Below are positions 35,201 to 43,636 of a DNA stretch of 64,000 nt, in pieces. The notes beneath the pieces were generated by a model. The model worked only from the letters and a program-made list of their open reading frames with translations, was not told where the DNA came from and made no database searches. This DNA is from Chryseosolibacter sp964438975. GTDB taxonomy: Bacteria; Bacteroidota; Bacteroidia; Cytophagales; Cyclobacteriaceae. Both the position numbers and the translations under genes were made by a program. The stretch's first letter is position 1; each line of letters begins with the position of its first letter. Location: contig CAYTMU010000001.1 of assembly GCA_964438975.1 (NCBI GenBank), positions 186,001-250,000 on the forward strand, read 5' to 3'.

Positions 35201-35713
35201 ATGCCAGATGCCTATTACAAGATCGGATTCATCATGAAGCCGCACGGGCTGAAAGGCGAAGTGACGGTGGCACTGGGCACTGATGTACCCGAAGACATGG
35301 AGACGATCCGCACCATCTTTGTCGAAATCGGAGAGAAGCCGTTGCCATTCTTCATTGAGCGCATTTCGCTGAAAGGCGATCGCGCATTTTTGAAACTGGA
35401 AGACATTGACACTCCGGAAAGAGCACGCGAAATATCAAAGGCATCGCTCTATCTTCCCAAGTCTGCACGTCCGAAATCAGGGCGGGGGGAGTTTTACGAC
35501 GACGAAGTCATAGGGTTTGAAGTAACCGACACACAGCATGGAACGCTAGGGCATGTTTCGGAGATCGTCCGGGCGGGCACCAACAAATTGCTCGCTGTCA
35601 GTGATGGTGACCGCGAAGTCCTGATCCCGCTGAACAGCCCGTTCCTGAACAGTACCAACAAAGGGAAGAAAAAGATTTCCGTTACCTTGCCCGAAGGATT
35701 TCTCGAAATCTGA
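35201..35713 (+). CDS. rimM: Ribosome maturation factor RimM
   Basis: Assists 30S head assembly by binding uS19. The 170-residue product begins MPDAYYKIGFIMKPHGLKGE, the RimM N-terminal beta-barrel signature, and ends with a PRC-barrel domain (YDDEVIGFEVTD, DREVLIPLNSPFL). The ATG at 35201 is used because the conserved N-terminus starts there; an upstream in-frame ATG lies within the terminator hairpin. trmD follows after 26 bp. Confidence 0.95.
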   Translation: MPDAYYKIGFIMKPHGLKGEVTVALGTDVPEDMETIRTIFVEIGEKPLPFFIERISLKGDRAFLKLEDIDTPERAREISKASLYLPKSARPKSGRGEFYDDEVIGFEVTDTQHGTLGHVSEIVRAGTNKLLAVSDGDREVLIPLNSPFLNSTNKGKKKISVTLPEGFLEI

Positions 35714-35739
35714 TCCAGGGAACGACGCAATAACCGATC

Positions 35740-36432
35740 ATGCACATCGACATTATTACCTGTTTGCCCCGTCTGCTCGACAGTCCGTTTTCAGACTCGA
35801 TCCTGAAACGCGCTCAAACCAAAGGTCTCGTGGAAGTAAATGTCATCGATTTGCGCCAGTACGCCACTGACAAGCACAAGACAGTAGATGACTACGCATA
35901 TGGCGGCGGAGCGGGTATGGTGATGATGATCGAGCCGATAGACCGGTGTATCGCGTCGTTGAAAGCCCAGCGCGAATACGACGAGACCATTTATATGAGT
36001 CCCGACGGCGAACAGTTTACACAGTCCATTGCCAACCAGTTGAGCCTGCGAAAGAATATCATATTGCTATGCGGCCACTACAAGGGTGTGGATGAACGAG
36101 TGCGGGAGCATCTGATCACCCGGGAAATCAGCATCGGAGACTATGTGCTTTCCGGCGGCGAGCTGGCAGCGGCAGTAGTTACCGACGCTATCGTGCGCCT
36201 GATCCCCGGGGTGCTTTCTGACGAAACGTCCGCCCTCAGTGATTCATTTCAGGACGACCTGATAGCACCACCGGTATACACACGGCCGGCAGAATACAAA
36301 GGCTGGAAAGTACCTGATGTGCTGCTTTCAGGGCACGAAAAGAAGATCGAGGAATGGCGACACGAGCGATCTTTTGAGCGTACCAAGACCCGCCGGCCAG
36401 GGTTGCTGGACAAGGGAATGGAATTTCAATGA
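35740..36432 (+). CDS. trmD: tRNA (guanine-37-N1)-methyltransferase TrmD
   Basis: Methylates G37 next to the anticodon and so prevents frameshifting. The 230-residue SPOUT protein has MHIDIITCLPRLLDSPFSDS, DDYAYGGGAGMVMMIEPI and the SAM-binding trefoil knot LLCGHYKGVDERVRE with EISIGDYVLSGGELAA. VYTRPAEYKGWKVPDVLLSG near the C-terminus is also canonical. It lies between rimM and rplS; rplS has its own promoter. Confidence 0.98.
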   Translation: MHIDIITCLPRLLDSPFSDSILKRAQTKGLVEVNVIDLRQYATDKHKTVDDYAYGGGAGMVMMIEPIDRCIASLKAQREYDETIYMSPDGEQFTQSIANQLSLRKNIILLCGHYKGVDERVREHLITREISIGDYVLSGGELAAAVVTDAIVRLIPGVLSDETSALSDSFQDDLIAPPVYTRPAEYKGWKVPDVLLSGHEKKIEEWRHERSFERTKTRRPGLLDKGMEFQ

Positions 36433-36448
36433 TTTTAGAGATCTCTTA

Positions 36449-36478
36449 TTGAGAACTCCCACCTCTTTCCTATATTTG
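36449..36478 (+). promoter_or_regulatory. Promoter of rplS
   Basis: TTG (36449-36451), 19 bp, TATATTTG (36471-36478), 26 bp before the ATG. It lies just after the trmD stop. Confidence 0.7.
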
Positions 36479-36504
36479 CAGTCCGTTTTAAAAACCATCG
36501 GATT

Positions 36505-36858
36505 ATGGCTGATCTAATCAAAGTAGTGGAGCAGGAATTTGCGAAAGAGCAGGGGAAATCCCTTCCGGATTTCAAAGCCGGCGATACCGTCAATGTTCAC
36601 GTAAAGATCAAAGAAGGGAACAAAGAGAGGGTCCAGCAATTTCAAGGCACAGTAATCCAGCGCAGAGGCGCAGGAAACGGTGCTTCCTTTACAGTCCGGA
36701 AAGTCTCAAACGGCGTTGGCGTTGAGCGTATATTCCCCGACATTTCCCCGGCCATCGACAAGATCGAGGTTCTGAAACGAGGTAAGGTGCGCAGAGCAAA
36801 GCTGACCTATCTGAAAGGTCGCCACGGAAAGGCCGCCCGTATCAAAGAAAAAATATAA
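36505..36858 (+). CDS. rplS: 50S ribosomal protein bL19
   Basis: Located at the interface of the ribosomal subunits. The 117-residue product has the family blocks DTVNVHVKIKEGNKERVQQF, FQGTVIQRRGAGNGASFTVR and VGVERIFPDISPAIDKIEV, and a basic C-terminus RGKVRRAKLTYLKGRHGKAA. The length is normal. It is the last gene of the rpsP region, with its own promoter and a strong terminator 42 bp after the stop. Confidence 0.98.
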   Translation: MADLIKVVEQEFAKEQGKSLPDFKAGDTVNVHVKIKEGNKERVQQFQGTVIQRRGAGNGASFTVRKVSNGVGVERIFPDISPAIDKIEVLKRGKVRRAKLTYLKGRHGKAARIKEKI

Positions 36859-36899
36859 CGGAAGCCAGAATAAGGCACCGTACCGCAGATCTGCTATAT

Positions 36900-36933
36900 A
36901 AACCATCCCGATTTCCGGGATGGTTTCTTTTTT
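36900..36933 (+). terminator. Terminator of rplS
   Basis: Perfect 11-bp stem AAACCATCCCG / CGGGATGGTTT with a 5-nt loop (36900-36926), then C and seven T. Confidence 0.9.
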
Positions 36934-36980
36934 GGGTGTACACCGGCCGTTCCGTTTGTGGCGCTCCACTCAATCTAACA

Positions 36981-37015
36981 TTTGTTAGCAGTCAATCAAA
37001 TTATTGATAACTTTG
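36981..37015 (+). promoter_or_regulatory. Promoter of the class I aldolase gene
   Basis: TAACTTTG (37008-37015) is a full -7 match, 26 bp before the ATG. The nearest TTTG (36981-36984) is 23 bp away, wider than the usual 19. Confidence 0.5.
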
Positions 37016-37041
37016 TCACCTTCTGACAGAAACCAGAACAG

Positions 37042-38112
37042 ATGGCTAAAAGCATTGTTGAGCTGCTGGGCAAAGACGCCGAATTGCTGTTAAAGCACCA
37101 GAGCCAGACTGTCAAGAAAGAGCTGCTGCACAGTCCCGGGCCAGATTTTGTGGATACTGTATTTGCCCCGACGAACCGCAACACACAAGTATTGCGGAGT
37201 CTGCAGGCCCTCTTCGGCCAAGGTAGACTCGCGGGAACGGGATATCTTTCGATACTTCCCGTCGACCAGGGAGTCGAACATAGTGCAGGCGCGTCGTTCG
37301 CAAAAAATCCACTTTACTTTGATCCTGAAAACATTGTCAGACTTGCGATAGAAGGCGGATGTAATGGGGTAGCGACAACTTTCGGAGTGCTGGGGATGAT
37401 GTCGCGCAAATACGCCCATAAGATCCCTTTTATCGTCAAGATCAATCATAACGAACTCCTCACGTATCCCAACAGACACGATCAGATCATGTTTGGCTCG
37501 GTTGACGATGCGTGGAACCTTGGTGCCGTCGCGGTAGGCGCGACAATCTACTTTGGTTCCGATCAGTCCACGCGGCAGATTCAGGAAGTTTCTGCTGCAT
37601 TTGAACGTGCGCATGAGTTGGGTATGGCAACAATCCTGTGGTGTTATATCCGGAACAACGCCTTCAAAACCAGAGAACGCGACTACCATGTTTCAGCTGA
37701 TCTTACGGGTCAGGCCAATCATCTCGGGGTGACCATTCAGGCGGATATCATCAAGCAGAAACTCGCCGAGAACACCGGCGGCTATAAAGAACTTAACACC
37801 GGCGGCAGCAGCTACGGTAAACTGGACGAGAGAATTTACACAGAGTTAAGTTCCGACCATCCCATCGACCTCTGTCGTTATCAGGTACTGAACTGTTACA
37901 TGGGGCGTGCGGGCCTCATCAGTTCCGGCGGAGAATCGAAAGGTACTGATGACCTCGCCGATGCCGTGCGGACAGCTGTGATCAACAAACGCGCAGGAGG
38001 AATGGGATTGATTTCCGGCAGAAAGGCTTTTCAGCGTCCGATGGAAGAAGGCGTAGAGATCCTGAATACTATTCAGGATGTTTATCTCGACAAATCGATC
38101 GGACTCGCATAA
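37042..38112 (+). CDS. fbaB: Class I fructose-bisphosphate aldolase (FbaB/DhnA type)
   Basis: Splits fructose-1,6-bisphosphate in glycolysis or runs the reverse in gluconeogenesis through a Schiff base, without metal. The 356-residue product has the DhnA-type blocks LSILPVDQGVEHSAGASF, IPFIVKINHNELLTYP and GLISSGGESKGTDDLADAV, the last being the C-terminal phosphate-binding loop. It is not homologous to the zinc-dependent class II enzyme. It stands alone between rplS and accD, with its own promoter. Confidence 0.93.
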   Translation: MAKSIVELLGKDAELLLKHQSQTVKKELLHSPGPDFVDTVFAPTNRNTQVLRSLQALFGQGRLAGTGYLSILPVDQGVEHSAGASFAKNPLYFDPENIVRLAIEGGCNGVATTFGVLGMMSRKYAHKIPFIVKINHNELLTYPNRHDQIMFGSVDDAWNLGAVAVGATIYFGSDQSTRQIQEVSAAFERAHELGMATILWCYIRNNAFKTRERDYHVSADLTGQANHLGVTIQADIIKQKLAENTGGYKELNTGGSSYGKLDERIYTELSSDHPIDLCRYQVLNCYMGRAGLISSGGESKGTDDLADAVRTAVINKRAGGMGLISGRKAFQRPMEEGVEILNTIQDVYLDKSIGLA

Positions 38113-38151
38113 CAGGGCCGGCACAAGCTGGCCGAATAACTTAAATTGACT

Positions 38152-38994
38152 ATGTCCTGGTTTAAACGCAGTGATAAAGGAATTCTCACCCCGACAGAAG
38201 CGAAGCGCGAAGTGCCTGACGGCCTGTGGTTCAAATCACCCGTCGGAAAGATCGTCCATACAAGGGAACTGAAGCAAAACGCATATGTTGTTCCCGATGA
38301 AGATTTCCATGTGCGCATCGGCTCCGAGGAATACTTCGAAGTTCTTTTCGACGATCATAAGTACACAGAACTTGACGCCAATATGGAGTCCGCAGATCCT
38401 CTGAAATTCAAGGACTCGAAACCATATCCACGACGCATAAAAGATTCCCAGGAGAAATCCGGTCTCAAAGACGCCGTTCGTACCGCACATGGAAAGATGA
38501 ACGGTATCGACGTCACCATTGCATGTATGGACTTTACGTTCATCGGAGGCTCCATGGGATCGGTCGTCGGTGAGAAGATCGCCCGCGCGATCGATCACAG
38601 TCTTAAAAAGAAAAAACCATTCATAATGATCTCTCGTTCCGGCGGCGCGCGAATGATGGAGGCTGGGTTGTCGCTCATGCAGATGGCAAAGACTTCCGCG
38701 AAGATCGCGCAGCTCGACAAGGCGAAGGTGCCGTACGTATCCCTTCTGACCGACCCTACAACGGGAGGGGTAACAGCTTCATACGCCATGCTCGGCGATT
38801 TCAACATTGCCGAACCAGGCGCGTTAATCGGATTTGCAGGACCTCGCGTTATCCGCGAGACTATCGGTAAAGATCTTCCAAAAGGTTTTCAAAGCGCTGA
38901 GTTCGTCCTGGACCACGGGTTCCTGGACTTCATCGTCGACCGCAGACAACTCAAAGCACAACTATCTACGTTGTTCAAAATGCTCGAGTCCTAA
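38152..38994 (+). CDS. accD: Acetyl-CoA carboxylase carboxyltransferase beta, without zinc cysteines
   Basis: The beta subunit of the carboxyltransferase that makes malonyl-CoA for fatty acids. The catalytic region has MDFTFIGGSMGSVVGEKI, SRSGGARMMEAGLSLMQMAK and LTDPTTGGVTASYAMLGD. The N-terminus (GLWFKSPVGKIVHTRELKQN, then VVPDEDFHVRI) aligns to the zinc ribbon of E. coli AccD, but none of the four cysteines is present (for example KSP where KCP is expected). I recall the same loss in other Bacteroidota. The ATG at 38152 is chosen over a TTG two codons upstream. The alpha subunit is not in the window. Confidence 0.96.
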   Translation: MSWFKRSDKGILTPTEAKREVPDGLWFKSPVGKIVHTRELKQNAYVVPDEDFHVRIGSEEYFEVLFDDHKYTELDANMESADPLKFKDSKPYPRRIKDSQEKSGLKDAVRTAHGKMNGIDVTIACMDFTFIGGSMGSVVGEKIARAIDHSLKKKKPFIMISRSGGARMMEAGLSLMQMAKTSAKIAQLDKAKVPYVSLLTDPTTGGVTASYAMLGDFNIAEPGALIGFAGPRVIRETIGKDLPKGFQSAEFVLDHGFLDFIVDRRQLKAQLSTLFKMLES

Positions 38995-39102
38995 CCGGCA
39001 CGACAAGAAAAAGGCGTCCGCTTTCGAACGATAATTATCCGTTTCGGACAGGCATTGTACCCGGTGACCTCGCTCCGCCGAAGCCTGCTCCTACTTTTAC
39101 AA

Positions 39103-39118
39103 TGGCATATCGATTGCA
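39103..39118 (+). promoter_or_regulatory. Sigma-54-type promoter of the FtsX-like permease gene
   Basis: TGGCA, 6 bp, TTGCA: TGGCATATCGATTGCA. The invariant GG (39104-39105) and GC (39116-39117) are exactly 10 bp apart. Transcription would start near 39128-39130, some 16-18 bp before the chosen ATG. Confidence 0.6.
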
Positions 39119-39145
39119 GTCAGGCTTGCTTGCAATATGCGGCAT

Positions 39146-41566
39146 ATGATTAAGAACTATCTCAGGGTTGCGCTACGAAATCTCATCAGGCAAAAGATCT
39201 ACTCCATAATTAACATCCTGGGACTTGCCGTCGGCATCGCCAGCTGTGTCCTGATAACACTATTCGTCGTCGATGAGCTCTCGTACGACAAGTTTCATCA
39301 AAACGCCGACCGGATCTATAAAATAGCTCTCGAAAGAAAGTATCCTACATACTCTATCAATTACGCCGTCATCCCCTATTCCTTCGGAGATGCTATCCAG
39401 GAGGACTTCCCGGAAGTTGAGGCCGTTGTCAAGATGGGCGGACCATTTGTAAACGATGGTATTTCGTACCTCGACAGTTCCGGCAATGAGAAAATCTTCG
39501 AGGAAGACTTCCTGATGGCCGCCGACTCCAATTTCTTTAACGTTTTCAGTTTTCGAATCCTCGCGGGAGATGAAGCAAGCGCCCTGGACAACCCGTTCGA
39601 TATTGTCCTCACCGAAAATACCGCACGTCGCTATTTCGGCGACGATGAGGCCATCGGCAAACGTCTCAGCATCTTCGATCGTGACTATATCGTCAGTGCG
39701 ATCTGCGAAAACGTTCCCGAAAATTCCCACATGAAGTTTGATCTCCTCTTCAATTACGACGTTGACTTCCTCCACGACAGCCGACCCGACTTTCTGGGGT
39801 TCAGCACTCGTATTTACCTCGAATTAAAATCCGAAGCAAATGCCGTGCTGCTGGAACAGAAGTTTCCGGGAATAGTTGAAAAGTACGCTGCACAGCAATT
39901 CGGAAGCTCCTGGGAGGAGTACCGCAAAGCCGGCAATGACTATCGCTATTTTTTACAGAACGTACGCAGCATTCACCTCGATCCGACATTCATCGAAGGA
40001 GGTATCAAGCCCGGCGGAAACCGGAACTACGTATATTTTCTCGCATGCATTGCAGTATTGATCCTTGTCATTGCCTGCATCAACTTTATGAACCTGGCGA
40101 TATCACGGTCTGTTGAACGTGCGAGAGAAGTAGGGGTACGGAAAACGATGGGGTCGGCAAAGTCCCAACTGGTCAACCAGTTCCTGCTTGAATCCCTGAT
40201 GATCACCCTATGTGCGACATTACTAGCCGTTGTCATTATAAATTCGGTACTCCCGTACTTCAACGAAGTGACAGAAAAGACCCTCCGCTTCACGTTCAGT
40301 TTCCACATGATTACGGGTTTGATCGCTGTCACCATCATCACAGGTTTGCTTGCAGGCAGTTATCCAGCGTTTGTCTTGTCGTCATTCAGTCCCATCTCGG
40401 TAATGAAAGGATCGTTCGCAGGAAATACAAAAAAAGGATCTCTGCGGAATGGTCTTGTTACATTCCAATTCATCGTATCAATAACACTGATCGCCAGCAC
40501 CCTTGTCATCTCACGGCAGATGAACTTTATGCAAGAAAAATCGCTGGGATACATGAAAGATCACATCGTCGTTGTCGAACGTCTCTTCGCGCTGGAGCCG
40601 AACCAGGCCCGAACGTTTCTTGACGAACTGGAGCGTTTGCCCAGTGTCGATGCAGTCGCCGGGGCATTCAGTGTTCTCGGAGGAAACAGGCTCGGAGATG
40701 TCTTCGGAGAACAGTGGACCATGGAAAGCTCGACTGAGCGTCTGACGACAAAAAGTATCGTGATCGATGATCAATTTGCCGGTGTCATGGGCCTCGAACT
40801 GACGGACGGACGAGGCTTTTCGCCCGACACGCATGATTCGCTGACGGTCATCCTTAACGAAACGGCCGTCAGGACCTTTGGCATTTCCGATCCCATCGGA
40901 AAAAAGATGATAGGAAACGACGGCATCGAATTTACGATCATCGGTGTTTTCCGCGATTTCAATTTCGAGTCTCTTCACAATCCGATCACACCTCTCACCG
41001 TGAGAAGCACCGAGAGCTTCGAGGGCGGAGCCCGCTATGCGTTCGCCAGAATCCAGAATCAGGATCTGGTGTCGGCCGTTACAGCGGTACGGGAAGTCTG
41101 GAACAAGATCGCACCCGGGCAACCTTTCAGGTATTTCTTTTTCGATGAGAATCTGAAGGCGCAATACGAAAACGAAATGCGCGCCGGGCAAACGTTCAGC
41201 ATGTTTACCGCTCTCGCAATTCTTATCGCTTGTGTAGGTCTCTTTGGGCTGGCATCTTATACGACAAGTCGGCGCACAAAAGAGATTGGAATCCGGAAAG
41301 TGCTTGGTGCATCCACCGGGAACATCGTACTGTTGTTGTCAACGGATTTCACTAAACTCATCGGCCTCTCGTTTCTGCTCGCCACTCCACTGGCTTGGTA
41401 TCTCATGGACAACTGGCTCAGCAGCTTTGCCTACCGCGTCAATTTGAACGCTGGTGTATTTATCCTCGCCGGATTGTCGACTATGATGATCGCGTGGCTT
41501 ACCGTGAGCTATCAATCGCTCAAGGCAGGGATGGCTGATCCTGTGAAGTCGCTGAGGAATGAATGA
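39146..41566 (+). CDS. Stand-alone FtsX-type (MacB-like) ABC permease
   Basis: The 806-residue membrane protein consists of two similar halves. Each has an N-terminal helix (INILGLAVGIASCVLITLFV at about 21-40) or its equivalent near 425, a MacB_PCD periplasmic domain, and an FtsX core of three helices (about 285-420 and 680-800). VGVRKTMGSAKSQLVNQFLL and IGIRKVLGASTGNIVLLLS are the paired FtsX signatures. No ATPase or MFP gene is adjacent. Such permeases are numerous in Bacteroidota, often tied to sigma-54 regulators. The ATG at 39146 gives the family N-terminus MIKNYLRVALRN; one at 39137 is possible. Confidence 0.9.
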   Translation: MIKNYLRVALRNLIRQKIYSIINILGLAVGIASCVLITLFVVDELSYDKFHQNADRIYKIALERKYPTYSINYAVIPYSFGDAIQEDFPEVEAVVKMGGPFVNDGISYLDSSGNEKIFEEDFLMAADSNFFNVFSFRILAGDEASALDNPFDIVLTENTARRYFGDDEAIGKRLSIFDRDYIVSAICENVPENSHMKFDLLFNYDVDFLHDSRPDFLGFSTRIYLELKSEANAVLLEQKFPGIVEKYAAQQFGSSWEEYRKAGNDYRYFLQNVRSIHLDPTFIEGGIKPGGNRNYVYFLACIAVLILVIACINFMNLAISRSVERAREVGVRKTMGSAKSQLVNQFLLESLMITLCATLLAVVIINSVLPYFNEVTEKTLRFTFSFHMITGLIAVTIITGLLAGSYPAFVLSSFSPISVMKGSFAGNTKKGSLRNGLVTFQFIVSITLIASTLVISRQMNFMQEKSLGYMKDHIVVVERLFALEPNQARTFLDELERLPSVDAVAGAFSVLGGNRLGDVFGEQWTMESSTERLTTKSIVIDDQFAGVMGLELTDGRGFSPDTHDSLTVILNETAVRTFGISDPIGKKMIGNDGIEFTIIGVFRDFNFESLHNPITPLTVRSTESFEGGARYAFARIQNQDLVSAVTAVREVWNKIAPGQPFRYFFFDENLKAQYENEMRAGQTFSMFTALAILIACVGLFGLASYTTSRRTKEIGIRKVLGASTGNIVLLLSTDFTKLIGLSFLLATPLAWYLMDNWLSSFAYRVNLNAGVFILAGLSTMMIAWLTVSYQSLKAGMADPVKSLRNE

Positions 41567-41730
41567 CGTGTTTGAGGCGAGGGCATTGCGTTTTGAAATA
41601 AAGACCGGCAATACGCAGCATTACACCCGTGAGCATTCGGATCCTGATCTCCTTCCCCTCGCCTGTTTGACACTGCTTGCAGCGTCCGCTCAATGGCCGG
41701 CTGCATCGCCGTCAGAGCTCGTATGGTCGG

Positions 41731-42753
41731 CTACACCCGATACTCCTTCACCGTATCGATAAAACACTTCACCTTATCGACCTCTGTATCGGGGTATAAA
41801 CCATGTCCAAGGTTTGCAATGTGAGGATGCCCCTGAAATGCCTGTAACATTTTTCTTGTCTCACGCCGGAGGTCCTCGAACGATCCATACAGCGCGCAGG
41901 GATCGAGATTACCCTGAAGCACCCTGTCAGGCATAAGCTTTCTCGACTCCGCGATATCCATATTCCAATCGAGGCCGATAACATCGCATGCCAGGTCGTT
42001 CATCTGTCCGCGAGCGAAGAAAGCACCCTTGGCGAAGACGATCTTCGGCACACCTTCGACACTTTCGCAGATGCGCGAGATATACGGCAGTGCGAAAGTC
42101 GAATATTGCTCCGGACTCAGCATTCCTGCCCATGAATCGAATATCTGAATGATATCCGCGCCAGCCTTCACCTGCGCTTGCAGGTAATGGATGGTACTCT
42201 TCGTGATCATGTCGAGCAGGCGATGCGCAAACTCGGGTTGTGTATACAACATTTTTTTTGCTGCGCTAAATGTTTTGCTTCCGCCGCCCTCGATCATATA
42301 TGAGAAGATCGTCCATGGCGCGCCGGCGAAGCCGATCAGCGGGACCCTTCCATTAAGAGCACGTTTGGTCAACGCGATTGCCTCAGTTACATATGACAAC
42401 TCCCCTGCGTCAGCTACATGGAGCAAGTCCAGGTCGGACGGCGAAGAGATCGTCCTCGGAAAGACCGGGCCGCGGTTTTCCTCCATCTCGTAATTGAGAC
42501 CCATTGCCTCAGGGATCACGAGGATATCTGAGAAGATTATTGCCGCGTCCACCCCAAGGATATCGACCGGCTGAACTGTGACTTCCGCCGCCAGTTCAGG
42601 AGTTTTTACAAGTGTTTTGAAATCGCCGGCACTCTGCCGCACCTTCCGGTATTCGGGTAGTACACGACCTGCCTGTCGCATGAGCCACACAGGTGTGCGT
42701 TCGACGGATTGTTTCCGCGCTGCCTGAAGCAGCAGTGAGTTCTGAAGTTTCAT
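41731..42753 (-). CDS. hemE: Uroporphyrinogen decarboxylase
   Basis: Turns uroporphyrinogen III into coproporphyrinogen III in haem synthesis. The 340-residue product has PVWLMRQAGRVLPEYRKVR, the N-terminal signature with the product-binding arginines, ILVIPEAMGL, IGFAGAPWTIFSYMIEGGGS (second signature) and DSWAGMLSPEQY. It is transcribed alone, just downstream of the rpmA terminator. The promoter almost touches the ATG. Confidence 0.97.
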   Translation of the reverse strand: MKLQNSLLLQAARKQSVERTPVWLMRQAGRVLPEYRKVRQSAGDFKTLVKTPELAAEVTVQPVDILGVDAAIIFSDILVIPEAMGLNYEMEENRGPVFPRTISSPSDLDLLHVADAGELSYVTEAIALTKRALNGRVPLIGFAGAPWTIFSYMIEGGGSKTFSAAKKMLYTQPEFAHRLLDMITKSTIHYLQAQVKAGADIIQIFDSWAGMLSPEQYSTFALPYISRICESVEGVPKIVFAKGAFFARGQMNDLACDVIGLDWNMDIAESRKLMPDRVLQGNLDPCALYGSFEDLRRETRKMLQAFQGHPHIANLGHGLYPDTEVDKVKCFIDTVKEYRV

Positions 42754-42761
42754 GTTGGGTG

Positions 42762-42769
42762 CAAAAGTA
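42762..42769 (-). promoter_or_regulatory. -7 box of the hemE promoter
   Basis: TACTTTTG on the minus strand, only 8 bp before the hemE ATG, so the mRNA would have almost no leader. At the -33 distance lies the T-run of the rpmA terminator (42785-42791). Confidence 0.6.
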
Positions 42770-42783
42770 CTCTGGACGGGGAA

Positions 42784-42812
42784 TAAAAAAAGCCGGTTCG
42801 ACTGAACCGGCT
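42784..42812 (-). terminator. Terminator of rplU-rpmA
   Basis: On the minus strand AGCCGGTTC / GAACCGGCT with a 4-nt loop (42812-42791), then seven T's in all with the stem-end T (42790-42784). Confidence 0.9.
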
Positions 42813-42833
42813 CCTTATTGCTCTTAAATGCGA

Positions 42834-43097
42834 TTACGCTTCTGCGACCGGCTGAACCGATACGAATGACTTGTTTTCGCGGCCTTTTCGGAAAATCACA
42901 ATACCCGGAGTCAGCGCAAAAAGCGTATGATCCTTGCCCATGCCGACGTTTTGGCCGGGGTGGTGTTTCGTTCCACGCTGGCGGACGATAATGTTTCCGG
43001 CAATCACTTTCTGACCTCCAAAAACCTTTACGCCGAGACGTTTGCTTTCCGATTCGCGACCGTTCTTTACTTTACCTTCGCCTTTCTTGTGTGCCAT
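42834..43097 (-). CDS. rpmA: 50S ribosomal protein bL27
   Basis: Lies near the peptidyl transferase centre. The 87-residue product has MAHKKGEGKVKNGRESESK, RLGVKVFGGQKVIAGNIIVR and KHHPGQNVGMGKDHTLFAL, all typical. The N-terminus MAHKKG has no Firmicutes-type cleaved extension. It follows rplU after 43 bp and ends at a strong terminator. Confidence 0.98.
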   Translation of the reverse strand: MAHKKGEGKVKNGRESESKRLGVKVFGGQKVIAGNIIVRQRGTKHHPGQNVGMGKDHTLFALTPGIVIFRKGRENKSFVSVQPVAEA

Positions 43098-43140
43098 TTC
43101 TAAATGATTTGCTGATTATACTCCTTACCGCGTTGCGGAA

Positions 43141-43449
43141 TCAACCAATACTTTCAATCTGAACCTTCGTGAACTGCTGGCGGTGGCCATTTTTCACTTG
43201 GTATCCTTTTCTGCGTTTCTTTTTGAAGACGATCACTTTATCGCCTTTCACGTGTTCCAGGATCGTCCCTGAAACCTTAATACCCTGAACAGTAGGGGCG
43301 CCAATATCGATCGAGCCCCCGTTATCCACCAGAAGGACGTTCTCGAAGCTCACGGACTCACCTGCTTCTCCTTCCAATTTCGGGGCATAGATGTACTGAT
43401 CTTTAGCCACTTTGAACTGTTTCCCGGCAATGTCTACAATTGCGTACAT
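43141..43449 (-). CDS. rplU: 50S ribosomal protein bL21
   Basis: 23S rRNA-binding protein. The 102-residue product has MYAIVDIAGKQFKVAKDQYI at its start and KRRKGYQVKNGHRQQFTKVQ with the family signature near the C-terminus. It heads the rplU-rpmA operon, a pairing conserved in most bacteria. A promoter -7 box lies 22 bp upstream. Confidence 0.98.
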   Translation of the reverse strand: MYAIVDIAGKQFKVAKDQYIYAPKLEGEAGESVSFENVLLVDNGGSIDIGAPTVQGIKVSGTILEHVKGDKVIVFKKKRRKGYQVKNGHRQQFTKVQIESIG

Positions 43450-43471
43450 AAGCTTCTTAAAAATAGGACTG

Positions 43472-43479
43472 CAAAGGTA
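43472..43479 (-). promoter_or_regulatory. -7 box of the rplU-rpmA promoter
   Basis: TACCTTTG on the minus strand, 22 bp before the ATG; TTTA stands at the -33 distance (19 bp). Confidence 0.65.
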
Positions 43480-43636
43480 AGAAAATCCGCGCTGAATTTA
43501 AACCTCGTATCCCTTTTTTCTTCTTGAATCCTACCTATTGCCGTTAAAAATATTTTTTTCTATTTCGACCCGGAAAACAATCGAAACCTTTGGTAGAACA
43601 AAGAGCCTTTTAAACAGCTATTTCCCAACCACTTAT

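Noticed and set aside
41567..41730. Possible remnant gene between the FtsX-type permease and hemE
   Set aside because: Short frames run through it on both strands but show no motif, signal peptide or fitting start.
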